This document shows, one piece after another, positions 37,729-46,230 of a stretch of DNA of 64,000 nt. Source of the stretch: Pseudomonas syringae KCTC 12500 (GTDB lineage Bacteria > Pseudomonadota > Gammaproteobacteria > Pseudomonadales > Pseudomonadaceae). The position numbers were made by a program, and so were the translations under genes. The stretch covers positions 953,501-1,017,500 of the forward strand of contig NZ_AYTM02000002.1 in assembly GCF_000507185.2 (NCBI RefSeq), read 5' to 3'. The notes under the pieces are model-generated. The model was not told the DNA's origin. It made no database searches and saw nothing but the letters and a program-made list of their open reading frames with translations. The stretch's first letter is position 1. Each line of letters starts with the position of its first letter.

Positions 37729-38024
37729 GATGACCTCTGCAGATGATCGAGCAGACCTGAATCAAGCGGGTCCAGCGGCCGGCCGATCAGCAACTCGGCT
37801 TTCTGCCAGAGCTGCTCCAGCCCGGTCGCCAGCTCCTGCTTGCCGGTGGCTCCGAGCAGGAGGTAGGAAACGCCTTGAAAATCTTCGACCTTCAGACGAA
37901 ACGGCGCGACCACCTTATTGATTGCAGCAATACGCCGCAAGCGCTCACGCCGCCGGGGCAGTTCTGCAGCCAGCGGATCGCTCCAGTGCACGTCTTCACC
38001 CAACAGCCCGCACAATCCACACAT
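37725..38024 (-). CDS. Small MCGLCG-start protein (99 aa)
   Basis: A 99-residue protein starting MCGLCGLLGEDVHWSD, then helical, with VEDFQGVSYLLLGATGKQEL in the middle. I recognise no named family. The MCGLxG opening resembles the N-terminus of class II glutamine amidotransferases, where Cys2 is the nucleophile, but the protein is far too short for one. It overlaps the CobW gene and follows an SDR gene by 22 bases, so it belongs to the cluster. The start at 38024 has GGAG 10 bases before it. Confidence 0.75.
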
Positions 38025-38046
38025 CAGGCGTTCTCCAGCTGTTTGC

Positions 38047-38796
38047 TCATGGCATGACGTCGCCGGAATTGGGGCCCAGTGTCTGACCGACGAACAGGTT
38101 GCCACCCGGCTCGCTGGCCAGTAGCACCGCCACCGGGGCAACCTCCTCGGCCAGACCGAAGCGGCCCAGTGGCAACTCGGCAGCCTTGGCGGCTTTCCAG
38201 GCGCTGCTGATCCCGGCGACCAATGGGGTTTCGATAGGACCGGGCGCGATGGCGTTGACCAGCACGTTGTCCTTGGCGACTTCCAGCGCCAGGGACTTGC
38301 TGAAACCGATCACCCCGGCCTTGGCGGCGGCGTAATGGGTCAGTTCGGCACCGCCCTTGATGCCCAGTTGCGAAGCGACATTGATGATGCGCCCCCAGCG
38401 CTGGGCAATCATGTGCGGCAATGCCCGCTGACTGGCCACGAACACGCTGGTCAGGTCAATGCGCAGCATGTCGTTCCACATGTCGAGGGTCAGGTCGACG
38501 CAACGCGCCTGGGTCAGCATGCCCGCGTTGTTGACCAGAATGTCGATGCCACCGAACTGCTCGACACAGGCATCGACGCTGGCTTGCGCGCCGTCGACAC
38601 TGCCGACATCGGCCACGCACTCCTGAACCTGCGCGCCCAGTTGGCGGCACTCTGCAGCGATCTTCGCCAGGCTGTCGGCGTCTCGGTCGCCCAGCACCAG
38701 ACGCGCGCCTTCAGCCGCATAGGCACGGGCGATGGCTGCGCCAATGCCACTGCCTGCTCCGGTGATCACTGCCCGCTTTTGTTTGAGTTGCTGCAT
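38047..38796 (-). CDS. Short-chain dehydrogenase/reductase
   Basis: A 249-residue classical SDR: cofactor motif TGAGSGIG (residues 12-19), NNAG in ILVNNAGML and the catalytic YxxxK in [12 protein letters not shown] supplies the serine region. It uses NAD(P)H on an alcohol or ketone intermediate of the pathway. The start at 38796 has AAGGA upstream. A second SDR gene precedes it in the cluster; the two are not close copies. Confidence 0.9.
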   Translation of the reverse strand: MQQLKQKRAVITGAGSGIGAAIARAYAAEGARLVLGDRDADSLAKIAAECRQLGAQVQECVADVGSVDGAQASVDACVEQFGGIDILVNNAGMLTQARCVDLTLDMWNDMLRIDLTSVFVASQRALPHMIAQRWGRIINVASQLGIKGGAELTHYAAAKAGVIGFSKSLALEVAKDNVLVNAIAPGPIETPLVAGISSAWKAAKAAELPLGRFGLAEEVAPVAVLLASEPGGNLFVGQTLGPNSGDVMP

Positions 38797-38878
38797 GGGT
38801 CGGATTCCTTGGTTGATTTGGGGATCACGGCGTATGGCTCGCGAACGCTCAGGCACTGGCACGCGCCTGCACTGAACG

Positions 38879-38900
38879 CTTCGCGAGCAGGCTCGCTGCC
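38879..38900 (-). repeat. Partial REP element inside the catabolic cluster
   Basis: CTTCGCGAGCAGGCTCGCTGCC matches one arm of the Pseudomonas REP (compare TTCGCGAACAAGTTCGCTCC at 44866-44885). It lies in the 117-base gap between the two SDR genes, the largest gap of the cluster, and may modulate mRNA stability there. Confidence 0.6.
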
Positions 38901-38913
38901 GATCCGAATCGAT

Positions 38914-39675
38914 CTACTCGGGCCAGCGCACGGTCAGGCCGCCGTCGATCACGATGCTTTGCCCGGTCAGGTAACTAGCATCATCGCTGCACAGAAAACG
39001 CACCAGCGCAGCGACTTCATCCGCTCGGCCGACCCGGCCCAAGGGGATCGCTTTGGCCGCCTGCGCCAAACCTTCGGGCCCCAGCGAGTTCTTGCTGTCC
39101 AGCGATTGCGGCGTCTCGATCAGGCCGGGAATCACCGCGTTGCAACGTATGCCCTTCGGGGCGAGCTCCACCGCCAGTGACCGACACAGCCCTGGTACGC
39201 CGGCCTTGGCCGCTGCGTAATGGGAATGGTCCTGCCAGCCATACACACCACCGGCAATCGAGGAAATCGCCACCAGCGCCCCGCCCTCACCCATATGCCG
39301 GACGGCGGCGCGGAAGGTACGCATTACGCCGGTCAGGTCGACGTCGAGCATCTCGTTCCAGCGCTCGTCGGTCATTTCCAGCAACGGCGCGCGGCGCAAC
39401 AGCCCGGCATTGGCGACTGCGTAGTCGATGCGGCCGAACAACTTGACCGCCTGCGCGGCCAGGTCATCGACCGACTCGGTGAAGGTCACGTCCAGTGGCA
39501 GCATCAGGCATTCGCCGCCCGCCTCCGCCACCAGCCTGCGGGTTTCGTCCGGATCATGCGGGTCAGCCGGATAGAACCCCCCTGCCACCGCCACACCCTG
39601 GCGGGCAAAAGCCACTGCCAGGGCCTGACCGATGCCGCTGGCGGCACCGGTTATCACTGCAACTTTACGCGTCAT
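38914..39675 (-). CDS. Short-chain dehydrogenase/reductase
   Basis: A 253-residue SDR with TGAASGIG (residues 9-16), VANAGLL, the serine in [10 protein letters not shown] and the YxxxK in [11 protein letters not shown]. It ends with the usual [15 protein letters not shown]. The ATG is 11 bases after the MFS stop, indicating one transcript. The substrate is unknown. Confidence 0.92.
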   Translation of the reverse strand: MTRKVAVITGAASGIGQALAVAFARQGVAVAGGFYPADPHDPDETRRLVAEAGGECLMLPLDVTFTESVDDLAAQAVKLFGRIDYAVANAGLLRRAPLLEMTDERWNEMLDVDLTGVMRTFRAAVRHMGEGGALVAISSIAGGVYGWQDHSHYAAAKAGVPGLCRSLAVELAPKGIRCNAVIPGLIETPQSLDSKNSLGPEGLAQAAKAIPLGRVGRADEVAALVRFLCSDDASYLTGQSIVIDGGLTVRWPE

Positions 39676-39685
39676 GTGCTGCTCC

Positions 39686-41026
39686 TCATTTCACCGTTTC
39701 AGGTCGCACGTGTTTAGCGGCGAACATCAGCGCACCCGACAGGAAGCAAGGCACTGCGCCAAAGTACAACGCCGAGGTCTGCCAGTCGCCGCCTGCGCTC
39801 AGTACCGATGTGGCACCGAAGCCTGCGACCACGGCACCGAGCGGGCCCATGGCATGGATGATTGCGCCGCCCGTGGCACGAATGCTGGTCGGGAAGCTTT
39901 CGCTGATGAAGAATAATGCCGCCGAGTACGGGCCGATCAGGAAGAACAGCCCCAGGCTGTACAAGCCGACCACCGTCACCATGTTGCTTGGCCCGTAAAG
40001 CATGCCGGCAAACGCCAGGCCGCCGAGCATCCAGCCAAGGCCGATGACATTGCGGCGACCGATCCGGTCACCCATCCAGCCGTGACACAGGTAGCCGCAA
40101 TAGCCCACCAGGTTGGACAGCACCAGAATGATCAGCGAGTTCTCGAACGAGATGTGGTGGACGCTGACGATCACCGTCGTACCCAGCACACTGAACACCT
40201 GAATGGCCGCCCAGTTGAGCAGGATCGCAGCACCGATCACCAGGGTCGCGCGGCGCGAAGAACCGCGAAAAGCAGCGCCGATACCGGCCTTGCTGTGTTC
40301 TTCGTAATCCACCCCGTACGTCTGCGCCACGGCCTTCGCCTGGCTGAGGTCGCCCTTTTTGCGCAATTGGGTAATGCGCTGGTGGATCTGAAACTGCGGA
40401 CTTTCCTTGAGCTTGCGCGCCAGGATCGCGATGACGATGGCCGGGATCGCTGCAAACACGAAACAACCCTGCCAGCCGATAACCGGCAACAGCACCGCCG
40501 TCAAACCGGCCGCGATCAGCGCACCGACCGGCCAGCCGCCTTGCACCAGGCTATAGATGAAGCCACGGCGCTTGGTCAGTCGCGGGTCGTCGGACGCAGC
40601 GTAGATTTCGCTCAGATAGGTCGCGTTGACCGTTTCCTCTGCATAACCCAGACCGCCCAGCGAACGAATGAGGATCAGGGGCGACTTGCCCCACGCTCCG
40701 CCGATGGCCGTGAGCGCCGAGCAGATCGCCGAGCCACTCACGGTGAAAATGATACCCACGCGCCGTCCCAGGCGATCTACCAGCGGGCCGATGGCCAGAG
40801 CCACCACCGCGGTGCCGACCGCGACCCAGGTCGCGATTTCGGCCTGTTCGACCTCACTCCAGCTGAAATGCCGACCGATTTCCGGTAACAGCGTGCCAAA
40901 CAGAATGAAGTCATATACCGCAAACACCCACGCGAAAAACGCAATCCATGTGGCGAACCGTACTTGCTCCGGAGTCAGTTGCTCAGGTTTCCAGCCGGTC
41001 AGGTCGAGCTTATTGTAAATGGACAT
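39686..41026 (-). CDS. MFS transporter
   Basis: A 446-residue twelve-span permease. The loop 2-3 motif is [12 protein letters not shown], and a second such motif is GDRIGRRNV. It belongs to the metabolite:proton symporter group (sugar/aromatic-acid type), with [21 protein letters not shown] as cytoplasmic N-tail. It is likely the importer of the compound degraded by this cluster. It follows the deacetylase gene by 27 bases. Confidence 0.9.
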   Translation of the reverse strand: MSIYNKLDLTGWKPEQLTPEQVRFATWIAFFAWVFAVYDFILFGTLLPEIGRHFSWSEVEQAEIATWVAVGTAVVALAIGPLVDRLGRRVGIIFTVSGSAICSALTAIGGAWGKSPLILIRSLGGLGYAEETVNATYLSEIYAASDDPRLTKRRGFIYSLVQGGWPVGALIAAGLTAVLLPVIGWQGCFVFAAIPAIVIAILARKLKESPQFQIHQRITQLRKKGDLSQAKAVAQTYGVDYEEHSKAGIGAAFRGSSRRATLVIGAAILLNWAAIQVFSVLGTTVIVSVHHISFENSLIILVLSNLVGYCGYLCHGWMGDRIGRRNVIGLGWMLGGLAFAGMLYGPSNMVTVVGLYSLGLFFLIGPYSAALFFISESFPTSIRATGGAIIHAMGPLGAVVAGFGATSVLSAGGDWQTSALYFGAVPCFLSGALMFAAKHVRPETVK

Positions 41027-41053
41027 GAGTGACGCCTCGGACAGGGCAATGAA

Positions 41054-41935
41054 TCAGCGGGTACGGGGGTTGCGACGCACGAAGTCGTCGGCAATCTCGT
41101 CGAAAGTGACGAACTTGACGCCAGCATGGCTTTGAATGTGCTCGATCAAGCGCTCCAGCATCAGCAGCACTTGCGGGCGACCAGACACGTCCGGGTGAAT
41201 GGTCATGGTGAATACAGCGTGTTCGTGTTCGCGATAGACCCAGTCGAACTGGTCGCGCCACATTTCTTCCAGGTGCCGAGGGTTGACGAAACCGTGGCTG
41301 TTCGGCGCCTTCTTGATGAACATCATTGGCGGCAGATCGTCCAGGTACCAGTTGGCCGGGATTTCCACCAGATCGGTTTCTTCGCCACGCACCAGAGGCT
41401 TCATCCAGGTATCCGGGTGCTGGCTGTAATCGATTTTGGTCCACTTGTCGCCCACCCGAACGTAGTAAGGGTGGAAGTCGTTGTGCATGAGGCTGTGGTC
41501 GTACTTGATGCCTTTCTTGAGCAGCAGCTCGTTGGTGACGTTGCTGAACTCCCACCATGGCGCGACATAGCCGGTCGGACGTTTGCCGGTCATTTGGGTG
41601 ATCAGGTCGATGGACTTGTCGAGGACGATCTCCTCTTGCTCCGGGGTCATGGCAATCGGGTTTTCATGGCTGTAACCATGCACACCGATTTCATGCCCGG
41701 CATCCGCCACGGCTTTCATCTGCTCGGGAAAGGTCTCCATGGAGTGCCCCGGGATGAACCAGGTGGTGCGCAGACCGTAACGCTCGAACAACTTGAGCAG
41801 ACGTGGCGCGCCGACTTCACCGGCGAACAGGCCGCGGGAAATGTCGTCCGGCGAATCCTCGCCACCATAGGAGCCCAGCCAGCCGGCAACGGCATCCACA
41901 TCCACACCAAACGCACACAGAATTTCTTTGGCCAT
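41054..41935 (-). CDS. Polysaccharide-deacetylase-fold hydrolase (PuuE/cyclic imidase type)
   Basis: A 293-residue NodB-fold metal hydrolase. The metal site is seen in FGVDVDAV (first Asp pair) and HGYSHENP (HxxxH), with [14 protein letters not shown] and [10 protein letters not shown]. This variant (PuuE, allantoinase-like, HpPgdA) works on small amides and ureides rather than chitin. I recall that the cyclic imidase of P. putida YZ-26 is a 293-residue protein of this fold; the equal length and the amidase next door suggest an imide or ureide substrate. No signal peptide, so cytoplasmic. The CobW protein could load its metal. Confidence 0.85.
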   Translation of the reverse strand: MAKEILCAFGVDVDAVAGWLGSYGGEDSPDDISRGLFAGEVGAPRLLKLFERYGLRTTWFIPGHSMETFPEQMKAVADAGHEIGVHGYSHENPIAMTPEQEEIVLDKSIDLITQMTGKRPTGYVAPWWEFSNVTNELLLKKGIKYDHSLMHNDFHPYYVRVGDKWTKIDYSQHPDTWMKPLVRGEETDLVEIPANWYLDDLPPMMFIKKAPNSHGFVNPRHLEEMWRDQFDWVYREHEHAVFTMTIHPDVSGRPQVLLMLERLIEHIQSHAGVKFVTFDEIADDFVRRNPRTR

Positions 41936-42011
41936 CGTTGTTCTCCCACGGGTTAATCAGATCGGCTTCGCGCTGTACGGCACGCGGGCCGGTTGGCACT
42001 GCAAAACGTGT

Positions 42012-43391
42012 TCAAGGGGCTGCGATCAGTGACTCCACAGCCAGCGCCGCACGCAGCAGCCGTGCGTCTTCGCCTGCCGGTGCACTGAGCAACAGCCCGG
42101 TGGGCAAGCCCGAGGCATCGCGGCCGCTGGGCAGTGACACGCCGGGCATGTTCAGCAGGCTGCCGGGCATGGTCAGGCGCAGCGTGGCGAGGTTGGTTTG
42201 AACGAACAGATCGTCGTCCGTCAGCAGCGGTGCAAGCGGCGGCGCCACATGGGCCACGGTCGGGGTAATCAGCAGCGCGCCGTCCAGTTCGAGGGTCAAC
42301 TGCTCCTGCAGGCGCTCGCGCGCGGCATACAGATTGACCAGCAGGCTGGCCGGCATGGAACGGGCTGCCTCCAGGCGCTTGCGAACTCTGGGGTCAAGCT
42401 GGCTGGCGGCGTTGCTGTCGAGCAACGCCTGATGCAGCGCGAACGCTTCGGCTGCACCAAGCCAGCCCTGTTGCTGGATCAACAGCAAGGTGGCCTGAAA
42501 TGCCTGGCAAAGCTTGACCTCGATCAGCGCACCACTTGCACGCAGGGCTTCGACGGCACGCAACAGGTTGTCGCGAACGGCCGGCGTGACGCGCTCGTCT
42601 TCCAGCACCGCCTGATCGAGCAGAAAACGTTGACCGGCCAGGCTGCGTGGTATCAACGATGACGGTTTGCTGCGCGCACAGAGCAGATCGTCGATCACCA
42701 GAGCGTCACGCACGCTGCGGGTCAGCGGCCCGACGCTGTCCAGCGTCAGCGCCAGCGGGAAAACGCCGTCGCGGCTATAGCGGCGGCTGGTGCTTCGAAA
42801 CCCCACCAGACCGTTGAGCGCTGCCGGCACACGAATAGAACCGGCGGTATCGGTGCCCATCGCGATTGGTACGGTTCCGTTGGCTACGGCGACTGCCGAA
42901 CCCGAAGAGGAGCCGCCAGGAACGCGTGGCGAGCTGTCGCTACTGGGGTTGACCGGCGTGCCGAAATGCGGGTTCAGGCCCAGCCCTGAATAAGCGAATT
43001 CACTGAGGTTGGTCTTGCCCAGGCTGACCATCCCGGACCGTGCCAGCAGCCCGACAGTCGGCGCATCCAGCAGCGCCGGCGAAAGGCTGGTGCGCACCGC
43101 GGCACCCGCGGTTGTGACGCTGCCTGCCACGTCGAAGAGATCTTTCCAGGCGATAGGCACGCCGTCGAAAGGGCTCAATGGCTGCCCTTGTTGCCAGCGG
43201 GCCGCAGACGCTTCGGCTTCCCGGCGTGCCCGTTCGATACTCATGGAAATAAACACATGATCGGCGGTTTCTGCCTGTTGCAGAGCCTTGTCCAGAGCCT
43301 GCACAGGGTCGCTGCACCCCTGAGCAAAATCCTCGGCCAGTGCGCAGGCATCACGGGTAACGCTGTGACTCCCGGTATCGGTCATGGACAT
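42012..43391 (-). CDS. Amidase (amidase-signature family)
   Basis: A 459-residue amidase with the full triad context: lysine in AWKDLFDVAG, cis-serine in VPGGSSSGSAVAV and the nucleophile serine in GTDTAGSIRVPAALNG. It hydrolyses an amide to acid and ammonia. As the first gene of the cluster, next to an imidase-like enzyme, it may cleave the half-amide product. ATG at 43391 is chosen for AAGGG five bases before it; an ATG at 43385 is also possible. Confidence 0.93.
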   Translation of the reverse strand: MSMTDTGSHSVTRDACALAEDFAQGCSDPVQALDKALQQAETADHVFISMSIERARREAEASAARWQQGQPLSPFDGVPIAWKDLFDVAGSVTTAGAAVRTSLSPALLDAPTVGLLARSGMVSLGKTNLSEFAYSGLGLNPHFGTPVNPSSDSSPRVPGGSSSGSAVAVANGTVPIAMGTDTAGSIRVPAALNGLVGFRSTSRRYSRDGVFPLALTLDSVGPLTRSVRDALVIDDLLCARSKPSSLIPRSLAGQRFLLDQAVLEDERVTPAVRDNLLRAVEALRASGALIEVKLCQAFQATLLLIQQQGWLGAAEAFALHQALLDSNAASQLDPRVRKRLEAARSMPASLLVNLYAARERLQEQLTLELDGALLITPTVAHVAPPLAPLLTDDDLFVQTNLATLRLTMPGSLLNMPGVSLPSGRDASGLPTGLLLSAPAGEDARLLRAALAVESLIAAP

Positions 43392-43403
43392 CACACCCTT
43401 AAA

Positions 43404-43430
43404 AAATGTACTTATTAATAAAATGTACAT
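43404..43430. promoter_or_regulatory. Palindrome at the amidase promoter
   Basis: AATGTAC (43404-43410) and GTACATT (43424-43430) are exact inverse arms around an A/T-only core. A related palindrome stands at 43594-43619 before the divergent gntR gene. The site overlaps the likely amidase start region, so a bound repressor would block the cluster. Confidence 0.7.
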
Positions 43431-43593
43431 TTAATAAAGGCAGGTTCCATGCCAATCTGCACGTCGCGACGCCCTGACCCGATCGGGCTGATAGCCCTTT
43501 AGCGCTGGAACAGCCGTGCTAGAAACCTTTTTGCAAAGGCATCAGTCAGTTGCGACAACGCTTCGCCAGCTCACAAGATCGTCATAAAGAAAT

Positions 43594-43619
43594 AATGTAT
43601 CTTTTATAAAAGGTACATT
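43594..43619. promoter_or_regulatory. Palindrome at the GntR-type regulator promoter
   Basis: A 26-bp near-perfect palindrome with outer arms AATGTA and TACATT and core CTTTTATAAAAG (one mismatched pair). It has the same outer arms as the site at 43404-43430 and lies 28 bases before the preferred regulator start. Autoregulation is likely. Confidence 0.72.
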
Positions 43620-43646
43620 TCGGTGCAAAAAAGTAACGGTGGCCCC

Positions 43647-44726
43647 ATGAGCGAGCATAAGGACGTGTGCCAAGGTGACAACAACGCTTCTGTGCGAGAA
43701 TCGTCCGTCAACCGCCAGAAGTGTATGAAACCGATGTCAGAAGAGGACTCGCGCACCGCGTCGCGCTACGCCATGATCCGCGAGGTGTTGCGTAACGCTA
43801 TCGTCTCGGGCGCGGCCGCCAACGGACTGGTGCTGCTTGAAGCACCGCTGGCAGAACTGTTCGGCACCAGCCGGGTGCCGGTGCGCAAGGCGCTCAACCT
43901 GCTGCATGAAGAAGGCTTGATCAGCCGCTTCGACGGCCGGGGCTATCTGGTCAATCCTGACGCGCGGGAAGTCGAGCCGCTGCGCCTGAGCCTGAGCCAC
44001 AAGCAGTTCGGGCTGGACAGCAGTGAAGAACTGGTCGACACCCGCCCGCTCGGCGAACGTATTCATGACGAGATCGGTGCGGCACTGTCGGCCTGTATCG
44101 CCTTTGGTCACTACCGGCTCGATGAGCAAAGCGCCGCGCAGCATTATGGAGTAAGCCGCGCAGTGGTTCGTGAGGCGCTGATGCGTCTGCGCGATCGCGG
44201 CCTGGTGGAAAAAGAGCCTTACTCGCAATGGCTGGCGGGGCCGCTGACGGCCCGGGAAATCACTGAAGACTACGAACTGCGTGCCTGCCTCGAGCCCGAA
44301 GCCTTGCGCCAGACTGCGCCACAGCTGAGCCGCGAAACCCTCGAAGCAATGCTGGCCAGGGTCATCGAGGCGCAAGACGCCGAACAGTGCAGCCTTGAGG
44401 AAATCGAGCGCCTTGAGGATGATCTGCATCAGCAATGCCTGGGCGGCCTGCAAAACCGCAAGATCGCCACGCTGATCAGCCAGGCGCAGAGCCCGATGAT
44501 CATCAACCGGATTTTCTACCGCCTGCTGAGCATTGGCGCCGATGAAGCGATGCTGGCCGAACACCGGCTGATCATCGAATTGCTGCTGCACGGTGCCTTC
44601 GACGCTGCTGCCCTGAACCTCAAGGAACACCTGCTACGCGCCCGGCAGCGCATGCTGCAACGCCTGAAAGTCCTGTCGGTATTGCCGGAGCAGGAAGTGC
44701 CGGGGTATCTGACGCGGTTGAGTTGA
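43647..44726 (+). CDS. GntR-type regulator with two winged-helix domains
   Basis: About 359 residues. An N-terminal GntR-like winged helix (YAMIREVLRNAIVSGAA, APLAELFGTSRVPVRKALNLLHEEGLI) is followed by a second complete one (LGERIHDEIGAALSACI, SAAQHYGVSRAVVREALMRLRDRGLV). The C-terminal helical FCD-type domain (DYELRACLEPEAL, LMxEHRLI-like AEHRLIIELLLHG, RRML-like RARQRML) binds the effector. Two DNA-binding domains in one chain is unusual for the FadR group. The start could be GTG 43623, ATG 43647 or ATG 43728; 43647 has GGTGG upstream. It is divergent from the amidase cluster and very likely controls it. Confidence 0.85.
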   Translation: MSEHKDVCQGDNNASVRESSVNRQKCMKPMSEEDSRTASRYAMIREVLRNAIVSGAAANGLVLLEAPLAELFGTSRVPVRKALNLLHEEGLISRFDGRGYLVNPDAREVEPLRLSLSHKQFGLDSSEELVDTRPLGERIHDEIGAALSACIAFGHYRLDEQSAAQHYGVSRAVVREALMRLRDRGLVEKEPYSQWLAGPLTAREITEDYELRACLEPEALRQTAPQLSRETLEAMLARVIEAQDAEQCSLEEIERLEDDLHQQCLGGLQNRKIATLISQAQSPMIINRIFYRLLSIGADEAMLAEHRLIIELLLHGAFDAAALNLKEHLLRARQRMLQRLKVLSVLPEQEVPGYLTRLS

Positions 44727-44798
44727 GATGGGCTGGATCACTCTCGCTGCCACGCTATATAAACGAGTCAACTCGCACTCGGTGTGAAACCCGGTTTC

Positions 44799-44889
44799 TG
44801 TAGGAGCGGACTTGTCCGCGAAAGGGCCTGTACATTCACAACATTTCTGCTGCCCAAACGCCCTCTTCGCGAACAAGTTCGCTCCTACA
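44799..44889. repeat. REPIN (paired Pseudomonas REP sequences)
   Basis: TGTAGGAGCGGACTTGTCCG opens the left copy (44799-44823) and TTCGCGAACAAGTTCGCTCC with TACA the right copy (44866-44889), in inverse orientation with 42 bases between. Each arm contains its own hairpin, and the pair can form a long stem. This is the standard layout of REP doublets mobilised by RAYT transposases; no RAYT gene is in the window. Confidence 0.9.
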
Positions 44890-44923
44890 CGAGCGTTCTA
44901 TTTCTTAAGATCCAGGCTACGAC

Positions 44924-45352
44924 TTACTTGCCGATCACTTCGCCACGCATCGGTGCCAGGCGGGCGATGAGGCGGTTTTGTACGGGGACCGGGACCTTTT
45001 CGGTGTCCATCGAGGCGATGAGGTCTTCGACCAGCGCGTTAAAATCGCTGGGGGTCAGGTTCTGCCCCTTGTGCGCCTCGGCCATGCTGTCGCCGCTATA
45101 GCGACACGGGCCGCCGGACTCGACGCAGAGTTGTTCGACCAGCTTGTCGCGCAGACGCACGATGTCCACTTTCTTGAAGTGCTCGACGATCCGCTGATCC
45201 TTGGCCACGTTTATCAGCATGCCTTCGACGATGCGCTGGATACCGGCACGCTGGCCCAGGTCGTGGTAGAGGCTGTCATCCTTGGGTGGCTGTTGCTGCT
45301 GCGCGCAACCGGCCAGCAGCGTCAGCATCATGGCTATCAGCAGACGCCTCAT
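44924..45352 (-). CDS. Truncated haemoglobin (group 1) lipoprotein
   Basis: A 142-residue protein with a lipoprotein leader (MRRLLIAMMLTLLAGC, lipobox LAGC) followed by a group 1 truncated globin: LYHDLGQRAGIQRIVEGM, HFKKVDIVRLRDKLVEQLC and the proximal-histidine region SMAEAHKGQNLT. Most truncated globins are cytoplasmic, so anchoring in the envelope is notable. It would bind O2, NO or CO at haem. ATG at 45352 overlaps the stop of the DUF3034 gene (TGATG). It is the last gene of a four-gene operon. Confidence 0.9.
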   Translation of the reverse strand: MRRLLIAMMLTLLAGCAQQQQPPKDDSLYHDLGQRAGIQRIVEGMLINVAKDQRIVEHFKKVDIVRLRDKLVEQLCVESGGPCRYSGDSMAEAHKGQNLTPSDFNALVEDLIASMDTEKVPVPVQNRLIARLAPMRGEVIGK

Positions 45353-46227
45353 CAAAAACTCCCCTGCACAGACAGATAGGTGCCGTTCTGGTTGTCCAGG
45401 GTGGCGATTTCACCAAGGCGGGCGTAAGCCAGGACCACGGACACGTGCTTGTTGGGGAAATAGCCGAGAAAAACATCGGCCCAGTCACTTTCGCCCGCAA
45501 ACGAAAGGTTGTCCGGCTTCTCGCGATATTCGACGCCCAGCGCCCAGCGCGGATTGAACAGCACGGCTACCGAACCCTCCTTGAGCAGGCTGCGGCTGTC
45601 GCGCCGATCGCCGCCGAACCCCAACAGTCCGGTTTCGTTGGCGCGGCTGTAACGCACGCCGCCGTTGACCACGACGTTGTAGCCGAACGCCGCGCCCATG
45701 AACAACCGACTGGCCGTCAGGTAGCCTTCGACATCCGAGTCACGCCGGGCGCCGACCAGGCTGGGAATCAGGAAATCGTTCTGATGCTTGTACTGCACAC
45801 CCAGAGAAACCTGCGGCAGGCTTTCGTAAATCAGGTCGCCGAACAGCCGCACTTTGACGCCGAACACGTCCTGACTGAGGTTATCGTCAGGCAGGCTGAG
45901 CCTGTGCTGCAGGTTGCTGATATCGAAACGCTGATGGGCGTAGGACAACTCCACGCGATTGCCATAGGCGAACGCCAGGCCTGCCACATCGAGGTTGTAG
46001 TCCGGCAGATTCACGTGCGTGGCGAAGGTGGTAGCGCCCCACTCGCCTTGCTCGCTGTACCCGGTGATCACCGCCCACGGGGTTATGCCACCGCCGGCGC
46101 TGCCTTCAATGCTGGTCGCGCCGCCCGTGGCAATCAACCGGCCGTTGTCGCCCAGAGCGGACGTCGGAGCAGCGCCCGCCATGCCCACCAGCAAAGACCC
46201 CAACAGCAGCGATGTTTTATGCAACAT
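45352..46227 (-). CDS. DUF3034 outer-membrane-like protein
   Basis: A 291-residue protein with a signal peptide (MLHKTSLLLGSLLVGMAGAAP). Its mature part, rich in alternating beta-strand patterns (VELSYAHQRFDI, VSLGVQYKHQND, WALGVEYREKPDNLSF), ends in Phe (YLSVQGSF). This matches DUF3034 and looks like a small outer-membrane beta-barrel. Its role is unknown. It sits four bases after the EAL gene and overlaps the globin gene, so translation is coupled. Confidence 0.88.
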   Translation of the reverse strand: MLHKTSLLLGSLLVGMAGAAPTSALGDNGRLIATGGATSIEGSAGGGITPWAVITGYSEQGEWGATTFATHVNLPDYNLDVAGLAFAYGNRVELSYAHQRFDISNLQHRLSLPDDNLSQDVFGVKVRLFGDLIYESLPQVSLGVQYKHQNDFLIPSLVGARRDSDVEGYLTASRLFMGAAFGYNVVVNGGVRYSRANETGLLGFGGDRRDSRSLLKEGSVAVLFNPRWALGVEYREKPDNLSFAGESDWADVFLGYFPNKHVSVVLAYARLGEIATLDNQNGTYLSVQGSF

Positions 46228-46230
46228 GTG

